From the NCBI GenBank assembly GCA_046351395.1, contig JAXLYP010000027.1, positions 1 through 64,000 on the forward strand: DNA of 64,000 bases, read 5' to 3'. Numbering within the stretch: position 1 is the stretch's first letter; each line of letters begins with the position of its first letter. Of the stretch, positions 37,237 to 46,608 are shown piece by piece. The notes beneath the pieces were generated by a model, which made no database searches, was not told the DNA's origin, and was given only the letters and a program-made list of their open reading frames with translations. Position numbers and translations under genes: made by a program. Source of the DNA: CAYYKK01 sp046351395. Lineage in GTDB: Bacteria; Myxococcota_A; Polyangia; Polyangiales; Polyangiaceae.

Positions 37237-38358
37237 TCAATCCGCTGCGCCAGCGCGCGCCCACCGCGCCTCGAAGCGATCGAACGCACCCGCGGCGATG
37301 GCCTCGCGGGCCTCGCGCACGAGCTGGCCGTAGACGAACAGGTTGTGCTCCGAGAAGAGGCGCAGCACGAGCAGCTCGTTCGCGAAGAAGAGGTGACGGA
37401 GGTACGCGCGCGAATAGCCCGCGCGGCACGTGGCGCACGCGCACTCCGGGTCCAACGGGCCGAGGTCGTCCTTGTACCGAGCCTGTTTGATGACCACCCG
37501 CCCCGACCGGAGGAGCGCCTGTCCGTTGCGCGCGTTTCGCGTCGGCAGGACGCAATCGAACATGTCGACCCCGGCCTTGATCCCGATGACGAGATCGCGC
37601 GGCGTGCCCACTCCCATGAGGTAGCGCGGCCGCTCGGGGTCGACCCGATGAGCGACCTCCGCGAGCGCCTCGTGCATGCGCGGGATGGGCTCCCCGACGG
37701 AGAACCCACCGAGCGCCAGGCCGTCGAACGGGAGCTCCGCGAGCTCCGCCGCGTGCCGCAGGCGCAGCTCGACGTCGCACCCGCCCTGGATGATCCCGAA
37801 GAGCGCCTGGTCGGGGCGCTTCGCGGAGAGGCACCGTCGCGCCCAGCGCGTCGTGCGCGCGCACGCCTGCTCGACGACGTCCCTCGCGCTGTCGCCGGGC
37901 GGGCACACGTCGAGCTGCATCGCGATGTCCGCGCCGATCAAGCCTTGCACGCGCATCGCCTCCTCGGGGGAGAGGTGCTTCTTCGCGCCGTCGAGGTGCG
38001 AGCGGAACGTGAACCCGTCCTCGCTCACGCTGCGGTTCTCGGCGAGCGAGAACGCCTGGAACCCTCCCGAGTCGGTCAGCATCGCGTGCGGCCAGAGCGA
38101 GAACCGGTGGAGCCCCCCCGCGGCGGCGATCGCCTCGGCGCCCGGGCGAAGCCAGAGGTGGTACGTGTTTCCGAGGACGATCTTCGCGCCCGTCCCCGCG
38201 ACCTCGAACGGCGAGAGCGTCTTCACGGACCCTTGCGTCCCGACGGGCATGAACGTCGGCGTCGGGACCACACCGTGCGGGGTCGTGAGCTCTCCGGTGC
38301 GCGCGCACCCGTCGCTTCCGGTGACGCGAAACGAGAACCCGGGAGTCGAGGGGATCAT
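37237..38358 (-). CDS. tgt: Queuine tRNA-ribosyltransferase
   Basis: The protein has 373 residues from ATG 38358, overlapping the queA stop (ATGA). It exchanges guanine-34 for preQ1 in tRNAs with GUN anticodons. The substrate-binding DSGGFQAFSLAENRSV, the catalytic region VDMFDCVLPTRNARNGQ, and the zinc site CACATCRAGYSRAYLRH are intact. Together with queA it performs the last queuosine steps; other queuosine genes are not in the window. Confidence 0.96.
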   Translation of the reverse strand: MIPSTPGFSFRVTGSDGCARTGELTTPHGVVPTPTFMPVGTQGSVKTLSPFEVAGTGAKIVLGNTYHLWLRPGAEAIAAAGGLHRFSLWPHAMLTDSGGFQAFSLAENRSVSEDGFTFRSHLDGAKKHLSPEEAMRVQGLIGADIAMQLDVCPPGDSARDVVEQACARTTRWARRCLSAKRPDQALFGIIQGGCDVELRLRHAAELAELPFDGLALGGFSVGEPIPRMHEALAEVAHRVDPERPRYLMGVGTPRDLVIGIKAGVDMFDCVLPTRNARNGQALLRSGRVVIKQARYKDDLGPLDPECACATCRAGYSRAYLRHLFFANELLVLRLFSEHNLFVYGQLVREAREAIAAGAFDRFEARWARAGAAD

Positions 38359-39409
38359 GCGGCGCGGGAGCGAAGGAGCATGGCGTCTCCGTACGAGAAG
38401 AAGCGATACCGCGCGGCCACCGCGTGGCGGTACGCGTCGCGCACCCGAGCGGCCCCGCCGAACGCGGAAACGAGCGCGAGCAGCGTGGACTTCGGCAGGT
38501 GAAAATTCGTGAACAGCGCGTCCACGACGCCCCAGCGGTATCCCGGCTGGATCAGCAGTCGAGTCTCGCCCGACGTGGCCCGGACGAGGTTCGGAGCGTC
38601 CGGATCGCGCGCGGACTCGAGCGCGCGAACAACCGTGGTCCCGATCGCGACGACCGGGGCGTTGCGCGTTCGGGCGGCGCGCACGGCGCGCTCGACGTCC
38701 TCCCCCCCGACGAACGCCTCGGCGTGCATGCGGTGCTGATCCAGGTCGTCCGCGACGACGGGCTCGAACGTCCCGAGGCCGACGTGGAGCGTCACGCGCG
38801 CGAGCTCGACGTCCCGTGCCCGGAGCCGGTCGACGAGCCCGGGCGTGAAATGAAGCCCCGCGGTCGGGGCCGCCACCGCCCCGGGAGCCGCCGCGAAGAT
38901 CGTCTGGTAGCGCCGCCGATCGTCCTCGTCATCCGCCCGGTCGACGTACGGCCGGAGCAGCACCGCCCCTCGCGATCGATCGCGTCGTCCACGGGCGAGC
39001 CATCGGTCGTCGCCAGCTCGACGACCAAGTGCTTGCCACCGATCTCTGCGACGGTCGCTCTCAGATCGCCGCCGATCTCGACGACAGCCCCAGGACGAAG
39101 CGGCTTCGACGCGCGGCCGAGAGCCTCGAAGCGAGCGGCGCGCTCGGTCCCCCCGAGCCTGCGAAGGAGAAAAATCTCGGCGCGACCTCCCGTGCCCTGC
39201 TTCTGCCCGAGCAGCCGCGCCGGGACGACGCGCGTGTCGTTCACGACGAGGAGCGCCCCGGCGGGGAGCAGCTCCGGGAGATCGGCCACGCGGCGGTCGA
39301 GCAGCTCGCCCGGATCGACGACGAGCAGGCGGCTCCCGTCGCGCTCGCTCGCGGGCCGCTGGGCGATCAGCTCGGGAGGCAGATCGTAGTCGAGCTCGGC
39401 GACGCGCAC
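38355..39409 (-). CDS. queA: S-adenosylmethionine:tRNA ribosyltransferase-isomerase, broken by a one-base deletion
   Basis: The N-terminal half starts at ATG 39409 (MRVAELDYDLPPELIAQRPA) and reads through VVNDTRVVPARLLG to DAIDREG. There the frame is lost at the C-run 38966-38969 (GGGG on the coding strand). The remaining half resumes in the next frame (VLLRPYVDRADDEDDRRRYQT) with PTAGLHFTP, HVGLGTFEPV and NFHLPKSTLLALVSAF, ending at 38355. Adding one G restores a normal QueA of about 351 residues. The enzyme adds the epoxycyclopentanediol ring precursor to preQ1-tRNA. The intact partner tgt argues that the break may be a sequencing error. Confidence 0.85.
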
Positions 39410-39443
39410 GCGGCCTCGAATACCACGGCCACGCGTCCGCCGC

Positions 39444-39827
39444 TCAAGCGGGGCGCTGCTCGACGGCCATGGTCTTGTCGCGCAGGTAGCTCGCGAGCTC
39501 CGCCATCGAGTACGGCTTGGGGACGAACCCGATCGCGCCGGAGTTCGCCCGATCCAGCTGATTCCGCGAGAGGTGATACGCGCTCGAGAGGACGACCTGA
39601 ACGGCCGGAAACATCCGGGTGATCTGCCGAGCGACCTCGAGCCCGTTGAGCCCCGGCATCATCAGATCCACGAGGACGAGGTCCACCTTCAGACCGCGGC
39701 CGAGCATCTCGAGCGCCTCGAGCCCGCTGCATGCCTGCTCGGTCTCGAACCCCTCGATCTTGAGGCCCAGCGCGAGCGTGCGCCGGAGGGCATGTTCGTC
39801 GTCCACGATCAGTACGCGGGGAACCAC
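39444..39827 (-). CDS. Stand-alone response regulator receiver protein
   Basis: The protein has 127 residues from GTG 39827, which gives a normal receiver; an ATG at 39947 would add an unlikely Arg-rich lead. Acidic pocket DD at 9-10, phospho-acceptor D54 in LVLVDLMMPG, conserved Ser in VVLSSAY and Lys in FVPKPYS. There is no output domain, so it works like CheY or Spo0F through protein binding. It sits 34 bases upstream of queA and 148 bases after the NtrC-type regulator. Confidence 0.85.
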   Translation of the reverse strand: MVPRVLIVDDEHALRRTLALGLKIEGFETEQACSGLEALEMLGRGLKVDLVLVDLMMPGLNGLEVARQITRMFPAVQVVLSSAYHLSRNQLDRANSGAIGFVPKPYSMAELASYLRDKTMAVEQRPA

Positions 39828-39975
39828 GCGCGGGGATCCTGCAAAGGCGTGGCCACCGCCCCGGTGTCGCAGATTGCCCCCGTAAGAGCGCGACCAAGTG
39901 GCTGCCGCCGTGCGACGGTGAACTGGCGTCCGCCGCGTCCCTTTCAAGAATGCAATCGTCGGGCGGGGCGGCCGT

Positions 39976-41331
<1,356 letters not shown>

Positions 41332-41354
41332 CGCGCCCCCCTCCGAGCCCTGGC

Positions 41355-41822
41355 TCAGCCGAGCTGCTGGGCGAGGTAGTTCTGTTCGCCGAGGCGCTCG
41401 ACGAGGCCGAGCTGCGTCTCGATCCAGTCGATGTGCTCCTCCTCCGCAGCGAGGATGCTGACGAGGAGCTCTTCGCTCGTGCGATCCCGGTGATCACGGC
41501 ACGTCGCGATCCCGTCCTTCAGGCGGACGAGCGCGTGGTGCTCGAGCTCGAGATCGCTCTTCAGCTGCTCGACCACCGATTGCCCGATGTGGAGCTTATC
41601 GAGGCGCTGCAGGTTCGGGAGCCCCTCGAGGAACAGGATCCGCGAGATGATCGCGTCCGCGTGCTTCATCTCGTCGATCGACTCGGCGCGGATCTTCGCG
41701 GCGAGGGCTTTGAAGCCCCAGTTGTCGCACATGCGGCCGTGCAAGAAATACTGGTTGATCGCGACGAGCTCGCCAGCGAGGACCTCGTTCAGGACTTCGA
41801 TGACTTCCTTCGCGCCCTTCAT
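41355..41822 (-). CDS. bfr: Bacterioferritin
   Basis: The protein has 155 residues from ATG 41822. It is a haem-containing ferritin that oxidises and stores iron in a 24-subunit shell. Ferroxidase ligands are E18, E51, H54, E94, E127 and H130 (AGELVAINQY, ESIDEMKHAD, LELEHH, EEEHIDW), and M52 is the haem ligand. All are present. It lies 76 bases after bfd on the same strand, so iron storage and release genes are paired. Confidence 0.95.
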   Translation of the reverse strand: MKGAKEVIEVLNEVLAGELVAINQYFLHGRMCDNWGFKALAAKIRAESIDEMKHADAIISRILFLEGLPNLQRLDKLHIGQSVVEQLKSDLELEHHALVRLKDGIATCRDHRDRTSEELLVSILAAEEEHIDWIETQLGLVERLGEQNYLAQQLG

Positions 41823-41898
41823 GGTGCCGCGAGGGTCCGACCACACGCCGGGGCCGTCAAGCAAAGGTTCACATCGAGATCGAACGCAGGGCCGATCG

Positions 41899-42162
41899 CT
41901 ACGCGGCGCTCGCTGGCGGAGCCTCCTCCGAGGAAGCCTGGCCGTACTCGACCGTCAGGTGACGCTTCCCGTCGTTGATGCGGTGGCACGCGCGCGCGGT
42001 GAACTGCCCGCGCGCCGCCATCTCGACGATCTCATCCACGCAGCTCCCGCAGCCCGTTCCGGCGCGCGTCGCGTTCATGATCGCCTGGGCCGTGGTGTTC
42101 CCGTCCCGGATCGCGTCGCGGATCTCCTGGTCGGTGACCGCGTGACAAAGACAGACGTACAT
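41899..42162 (-). CDS. bfd: Bacterioferritin-associated ferredoxin
   Basis: The protein has 87 residues. The BFD-type [2Fe-2S] site has C4, C6, C38 and C41 (MYVCLCHAVTDQEI and GTGCGSCVDEIV). It reduces Fe(III) in bacterioferritin so iron can leave. It lies directly upstream of bfr and downstream of an AT-rich dyad. The C-terminal tail (SSEEAPPASAA) is disordered. Confidence 0.93.
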   Translation of the reverse strand: MYVCLCHAVTDQEIRDAIRDGNTTAQAIMNATRAGTGCGSCVDEIVEMAARGQFTARACHRINDGKRHLTVEYGQASSEEAPPASAA

Positions 42163-42167
42163 GCGTG

Positions 42168-42196
42168 AAGTTGAATATAGCTTTCAACATCAACTT
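42168..42196 (-). promoter_or_regulatory. Candidate iron-responsive operator upstream of bfd-bfr
   Basis: An AT-rich island just before the bfd start holds nested dyads: GTTGAA (42170-42175) with TTCAAC (42183-42188), and AAGTTGA (42168-42174) with TCAACTT (42190-42196). It is close enough to the start (6-34 bases) for a repressor to block transcription or for the RNA to form a hairpin over the ribosome site. Fur, IscR or RirA-type control fits the iron genes but is inference. Confidence 0.45.
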
Positions 42197-42310
42197 GGGA
42201 AAGCGGTTTTTCCCCGGAGCGCGTGAGACCCACCTTTTTTCGCGGTCTCGCAGCGGCCCCGAGGAGAGGGCCGCCGCAAGAACCCGTGTCAGGCCTCCCC
42301 GACGCGCCGC

Positions 42311-43075
42311 TCACATCGAGAGGCCGCCGTCCACGTCGATGGTGCGCCCGTTGAAGTACTCGCACTCGATGACGAACCGAACCGCGAGCCAGATGTCCTC
42401 GGGGACGCCGATGCGGCCGACGGGGATCATCCCGACGAGCGCGTCCCGCGCCTTCTGGTTCATGCCCTGGGTCATCGGCGTCTCCACCATGCCCGGGGCG
42501 ATCGCTCCCACGCGGATCCCGAACTTCGCGAACTCGTGGGACCAGGTCTTCGTGTTCGTCGCGAGCGCGGCCTTCGCCGCGGAGTAGTTCGATTGACCGC
42601 GGTTCCCGTGGCGCGCGATCGAGCTCATGTTGACGATCACGCCCTTCTGGTTCGTCTCCACCATCTTGGCGACGACGTCGCGCACCATCAGCGTCGCGCC
42701 GGTGAGGTTCACGTCGATCACGCGCTGCCACTGCTCCTTGTCGAGCTTCGTGACCGCCCCCGTCTCCTTGTCCTTCTTCACCAGGAGCCCGTCGCGGAGG
42801 ATGCCCGCGTTGTTGATGAGACCGTTGATCGGGCCGATCGCGTCGGACGAGAACGCGATGAAGCTCGCGATATCCGCCTCGTCCGCGACGTCGAGCTTGC
42901 GGACGACGAGCTTGCCCTTCTTGCCCTTGCACTCCTCCGCGAGCGCGGCGAGCCCGCCCTCGTTGACGTCGCCCGCGGCGACGGAGCCGCCCGCTTCGAC
43001 GATCCGCTTCGCGAAATGCGCTCCGAGGCCCTGAGCCCCACCCGTGACGATGATCTTGGCTTGGTCGAGTTCCAT
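42311..43075 (-). CDS. Short-chain dehydrogenase/reductase (3-oxoacyl/3-hydroxyacyl type)
   Basis: The protein has 254 residues from ATG 43075. Classical SDR fold: cofactor motif VTGGAQGLGAHFAKR, NNAG, catalytic Ser in VNMSSIARHG and YSAAK. The end GRTIDVDGGLSM is typical of FabG/HSD17B10-like enzymes. The long loop RDGLLVKKDKETGAVTKLD resembles 3-hydroxyacyl-CoA dehydrogenases of the SDR class. The substrate is not clear from context; no lipid genes flank it. Confidence 0.88.
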   Translation of the reverse strand: MELDQAKIIVTGGAQGLGAHFAKRIVEAGGSVAAGDVNEGGLAALAEECKGKKGKLVVRKLDVADEADIASFIAFSSDAIGPINGLINNAGILRDGLLVKKDKETGAVTKLDKEQWQRVIDVNLTGATLMVRDVVAKMVETNQKGVIVNMSSIARHGNRGQSNYSAAKAALATNTKTWSHEFAKFGIRVGAIAPGMVETPMTQGMNQKARDALVGMIPVGRIGVPEDIWLAVRFVIECEYFNGRTIDVDGGLSM

Positions 43076-43223
43076 GGCGGCGTCTTCACGTCGGGCGGTC
43101 GCGGAATCAAGATGAGCGCGCCGCAGGCGCTCGTTTCCGGTCGCTGCGCGCACTTCGAGCGATCGCGTGACGCCGCCGCACCCGCGCGTGCCGCACCGGG
43201 CTCGGCCCGTGTACGTTCCTCTC

Positions 43224-43685
43224 ATGCGAACGAGCTGGAATCGGGGAGCCATGGTGGGGTTCGTGATGATCACTGGCTGCGGCGCCGCCGAGCCCACGCC
43301 GACGCCCGCCGCGGCGGAGTCGTCCACCCCGGCGAGCGGTACGGATCACCAGAAGCTGCACGAAGCGCTCGTCGCCGCGCACAAGAAGGCGGTCGACGTC
43401 TGCTTCGGCGGGTTCGGCAAGGGGGCGCCGTACGCCGCGGAGCTCACGATCGCGTCGGGCGCCGTCTCGGGGGCCGCGTTCTCCCCGCTCAACAAGAAGT
43501 TCACGGAGATCCCGACCGACTGCCTCGACAAGACGTTCAAGGCGATGCCCATGGCCGGGGAGACCGGGACATTCAGCGTCGAGTTCGCCGTGAAGAACGA
43601 GGCGTGCAGCGTGCCCACGTGCGAGAAGGACGACCTCAAATGCACGTTCGAGCGCGACATCGCGTGCAGCGTCGTCCTGAAGTGA
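43224..43685 (+). CDS. Small lipoprotein with possible AgmX/TonB-like fold
   Basis: The protein has 153 residues from ATG 43224. The signal peptide ends in lipobox MITGC. A short Thr/Pro/Ala linker precedes a domain with four more Cys. The pattern AELTIASGAVSGAAFSPLNK followed by DCLDKTFKAMPM resembles the C-terminal AgmX-type domain of myxobacterial proteins (helix with Cys, strand with G-x-V, second Cys helix). This similarity is by eye only. It converges on the sigma factor gene with 3 bases between stops. Confidence 0.65.
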   Translation: MRTSWNRGAMVGFVMITGCGAAEPTPTPAAAESSTPASGTDHQKLHEALVAAHKKAVDVCFGGFGKGAPYAAELTIASGAVSGAAFSPLNKKFTEIPTDCLDKTFKAMPMAGETGTFSVEFAVKNEACSVPTCEKDDLKCTFERDIACSVVLK

Positions 43686-43688
43686 GCC

Positions 43689-44603
43689 TCAGGCGTGATC
43701 CTTGAGGAGCTCCCCGAGCGAAGCGAGGGCTCGCGTGTGGAGGCGGCTCACGCGGCTCTTCGAGATCTTGAGGCCCTCGGCCATCTCGTCGAAGCGCTCG
43801 CCCCGAAAGTAGTGCCCCTCGATCAAAGCACGCTCGCGCGCGGGCAAGTGCGTGAGCGCCGCCGTGAGCGCCGCGCGTGCGCGCGCCCGGATGAGATCGT
43901 TCTCCGGCGTGTCGCTCTCCTCTGCCTCGTCCGAGGCGGTCAAGCCGACGAACACCGCGCCCGCCTGCGCCGCGAGCGCCTCGCGGAACGCGCTCAGGTG
44001 ATCCTCCTCGGTCGGCGGGGGCGGGGGCTCGCTGATGGGCGCCGCGGTGACCTCCTCGAGGAGCAGCATCGCCCGCGCGCGCCGTCGCACGCCCGCCGCG
44101 CGCACGTGCGTGTCGCGCCGCGCGAAGTCGAGCATCGCCCGGACCTTCCGCATCGCGTGCAGCGCGAACGGAGCAGGCGCGGGATCGTGGTCTTCGCGGC
44201 GAGGACGAGCGCCTTTTCTCGACCGACACGACTCCTCTTCGACCGCGTTCCGCCCCAGCTGCCGCGCGAGCTGTCGCGCGTGGTAGATCACGATCTCCAT
44301 GTTGTTCGCGACGAGCAGCGCGGCGTCGCGCACCTCGCCGTCGTCTTGCAGGCCAGTCCTGGCGCTCGGTGGCTGGAACAACTCCGCTCCTCGGGCGCTT
44401 GACGCCTCGGTGCTCTCCTCGATGGTGCAGGAACAGCGCGCCGCGGTCGCGCAGTGAGCCGGGCGGGCTCGGCCGAGCTGCTCGCGCATGAAGCCGAGGT
44501 CATCCTCGCTGAGCAGGCGCCGGTACGGCGCGAGCGCGCGATCGATCTCCGCATCGAAAAAGCTGACGTCGATCCCCGCGGGCAAGGCGTCGCGCTCGGT
44601 CAT
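43689..44603 (-). CDS. Sigma-70-family RNA polymerase sigma factor with disturbed region 2
   Basis: The protein has 304 residues from ATG 44603. Region 4 is clear at the end (LPARERALIEGHYFRGERFDEMAEGLKISKSRVSRLHTRALASL), a helix-turn-helix for the -35 element, here quoted by its first and last parts: LPARERALIEGHYFRG and GLKISKSRVSRLH. Region 2.1 is recognisable (LVANNMEIVIYHARQLARQL), and so is APFALHAMRKVRAMLDFARR. Between them about 20 residues make no sense in this frame, while adding one base at about 44231, 44220 and 44188 yields ELVSVGEKALVLAAKTHDP, a normal region 2.2. It is FliA/SigB-like in length. Either damaged, misread or truly diverged. Confidence 0.75.
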   Translation of the reverse strand: MTERDALPAGIDVSFFDAEIDRALAPYRRLLSEDDLGFMREQLGRARPAHCATAARCSCTIEESTEASSARGAELFQPPSARTGLQDDGEVRDAALLVANNMEIVIYHARQLARQLGRNAVEEESCRSRKGARPRREDHDPAPAPFALHAMRKVRAMLDFARRDTHVRAAGVRRRARAMLLLEEVTAAPISEPPPPPTEEDHLSAFREALAAQAGAVFVGLTASDEAEESDTPENDLIRARARAALTAALTHLPARERALIEGHYFRGERFDEMAEGLKISKSRVSRLHTRALASLGELLKDHA

Positions 44604-44728
44604 CGAACGATCTTACTTTCCCGAGAGCCGAGGTGGCACCTTCCGAGTGCTGGGGTCCACCCCGCGCGCGGTCCCCCGCTCCGTTGCGGTTCGGATGTCG
44701 ACGCTCCGCCTCGCGAGGAGGCGCCGGA

Positions 44729-45226
44729 TCACCGCTTCGACGGCGCCTTCGGCGGCTGCTGAGCGCTCACGGTCGGCGGCGCGGAGGCCGCGTTGAGGCA
44801 GACGTCGAACTCGGTGATCGTCGTAGCGCGCATCGCGCAGTTCAGCGACTCCTGGGGCGCGAACGTGCCGACGTTCACCTCGCGGCAGTTCTTGATCCAG
44901 GGGTCCGCGAGCTCCTTGGCCGCCTTCGCGATGGTGTCCTCGGCGATCTGAACCTGCTCCGGCGTGAGGCCAGGCTTCATGGTCTTGCGGAGGTCGGACG
45001 CGTGGAGGTCGTGGTACTTGCGCCCCATCTCCTCGCAATCATTGGGGGTGAACTCATGATCCGTCGCCACGGGCTCATTCGTCCGGGCCGGCGACGCAGC
45101 GGCGGTGGCGCTGACCGCCGGTTCGGTCGACGACGTGGAGCCCGCAGGGCTCGGAGAGACCGTGCCCGACGCGCAGCCCGTCACGATCACGAACGACACC
45201 GGGACCCACCAAAGAGAGACGCTCAT
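44729..45226 (-). CDS. Small lipoprotein of unknown function
   Basis: The protein has 165 residues. The signal peptide WWVPVSFVIVTGC ends in a lipobox. A Ser/Thr/Pro linker (about 20-55) leads to a helical domain with Cys residues (NDCEEMGRKYHDL, LADPWIKNCREVNVG, ESLNCAMRATTITEFDVCLN) that probably form two disulfides. I recognise no family. It is divergent from the FGE-like lipoprotein gene. Confidence 0.65.
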   Translation of the reverse strand: MSVSLWWVPVSFVIVTGCASGTVSPSPAGSTSSTEPAVSATAAASPARTNEPVATDHEFTPNDCEEMGRKYHDLHASDLRKTMKPGLTPEQVQIAEDTIAKAAKELADPWIKNCREVNVGTFAPQESLNCAMRATTITEFDVCLNAASAPPTVSAQQPPKAPSKR

Positions 45227-45316
45227 TTTCGAGCGATAGGATGATCAGTCGCGGGGTCGTAGTAAAGCGCGTTCGAGAAAGTGGTCCGGATGGCGCTCTC
45301 CGGACATGATTCGCGC

Positions 45317-46585
45317 GTGCGACTCCCCTTCGCGAAAGCCACGCTCCTCGCCGGCGCGCTCGCCGCTTGCGGCAACAAGCCCTCCGGCTCGGAGCCGAGC
45401 ACCACTCCACCCCCCCCGCCGCCCGCATCGAGCGACAAGACGGCAGCGGCGTCCTCCTCAGCTCCGGGCGCCCCGGCCGCCGCGGCTTCGAGTGCGGGGG
45501 CGACGGCACCCGCCGGCACAGCCCCCGTCGCGAGCGCGGAGCCCGCGGCGCGAACGGCGCCCGAGGGCATGGTCGCGATCCCCGCTGGCTTCTATCTGAT
45601 GGGCGGCAACGGTCTCGACGACAAGCCCGAGCACGAGGTCGCGATCGCGGCGTTCTACGCCGACAAGATGGAGGTCACGATGGCCTCCTACGAGAAGTGC
45701 GTCACCGCCGGCAAATGCGAGCAGCTGAAGGACGACAACCCCTTCTGCAACATCAAGCTCAAGGACCACGACAAACACCCGGCGAACTGCATGACGTTCG
45801 GCATGGCGGAGGCGTACTGCAGCTTCGTGGGCTCGCGCCTGCCGACGGAGCGCGAGTGGGAGTACCTCGCGAAGGGCGGGTCGAAGCAGCAGCTCTACTC
45901 GTGGGGCGACAACGATCCGACGGACAAGATCGCCTGCTACATGCATCCCGGCGGGAGCTGCGAGGTGGGCCAGTTTCCCCCTGGTGCGTTCGGTCTCTAC
46001 GACGTCAGCGGCAACGTGAACGAGTGGACGTCGAGCTGGTACGCGCCCTACTCCGAGGGCGAGGCGACGAAGGGGTTTCGGAAGGTGTATCGAGGCGGCA
46101 GCTGGAGCCGGCGCTTCCCGAAGTGGTTGCGGTCGGAGCTCCGGAACCACTTCAAGCTGGACGAGGAGGGCGCGCACCTCGGCGTGCGCTGCGCGCGTTC
46201 CATCACGCCCCTCGAGTGCCCGACGGACGCAGCGGAGAAGGACGGCGTGTGCGTGAGGACCAGCGGGACGCCCATGGATCCGCAGGCCCTCCTCGAGGCG
46301 CGCATGGCGCGCCTCGAGGGCGGCGGGGGCAACGGCACCGCGACGCCCGCCGGATCGAACTCGAGCGCGGCGACGGACTCGCCGCCGAGCAAGTGGGGCG
46401 ACACACCCGTCAAGATCCGCTCCGCCGAGTTCGACGACGACTGCAAGAAACACTATCAGGGCAAGCCGAGCGGCTACACCTTCAGGGGCGGGAGCTTCGC
46501 GGCTCGTGAGCCCGTGGTCGCTTCGTCCGGGTGCGTCAAGCGCGACATTGGCGCGGGTTGGACGAGTGTGTGCTGCCCGGGCTGA
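45317..46585 (+). CDS. FGE-fold (formylglycine-generating enzyme-like) lipoprotein without the catalytic cysteines
   Basis: The protein has 422 residues from GTG 45317, which gives a clean lipoprotein signal (RLPFAKATLLAGALAAC); 45281 and 45290 are longer in-frame starts. After a Pro/Ala linker the FGE-sulfatase domain runs from GMVAIPAGFYLMGGNG through LPTEREWEYLAKGG, VSGNVNEWTSSWY and YRGGSWSRRFPKWLRSEL to GVRCARS. True sulfatase-activating FGEs have two copper-binding Cys right after RGGSW; here there are none, so another role (binding or scaffolding) is likely. A second RGGSF motif occurs near the end with four Cys. Confidence 0.85.
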   Translation: MRLPFAKATLLAGALAACGNKPSGSEPSTTPPPPPPASSDKTAAASSSAPGAPAAAASSAGATAPAGTAPVASAEPAARTAPEGMVAIPAGFYLMGGNGLDDKPEHEVAIAAFYADKMEVTMASYEKCVTAGKCEQLKDDNPFCNIKLKDHDKHPANCMTFGMAEAYCSFVGSRLPTEREWEYLAKGGSKQQLYSWGDNDPTDKIACYMHPGGSCEVGQFPPGAFGLYDVSGNVNEWTSSWYAPYSEGEATKGFRKVYRGGSWSRRFPKWLRSELRNHFKLDEEGAHLGVRCARSITPLECPTDAAEKDGVCVRTSGTPMDPQALLEARMARLEGGGGNGTATPAGSNSSAATDSPPSKWGDTPVKIRSAEFDDDCKKHYQGKPSGYTFRGGSFAAREPVVASSGCVKRDIGAGWTSVCCPG

Positions 46586-46608
46586 TGTTGTACTAGGCTG
46601 CTCCCGGC

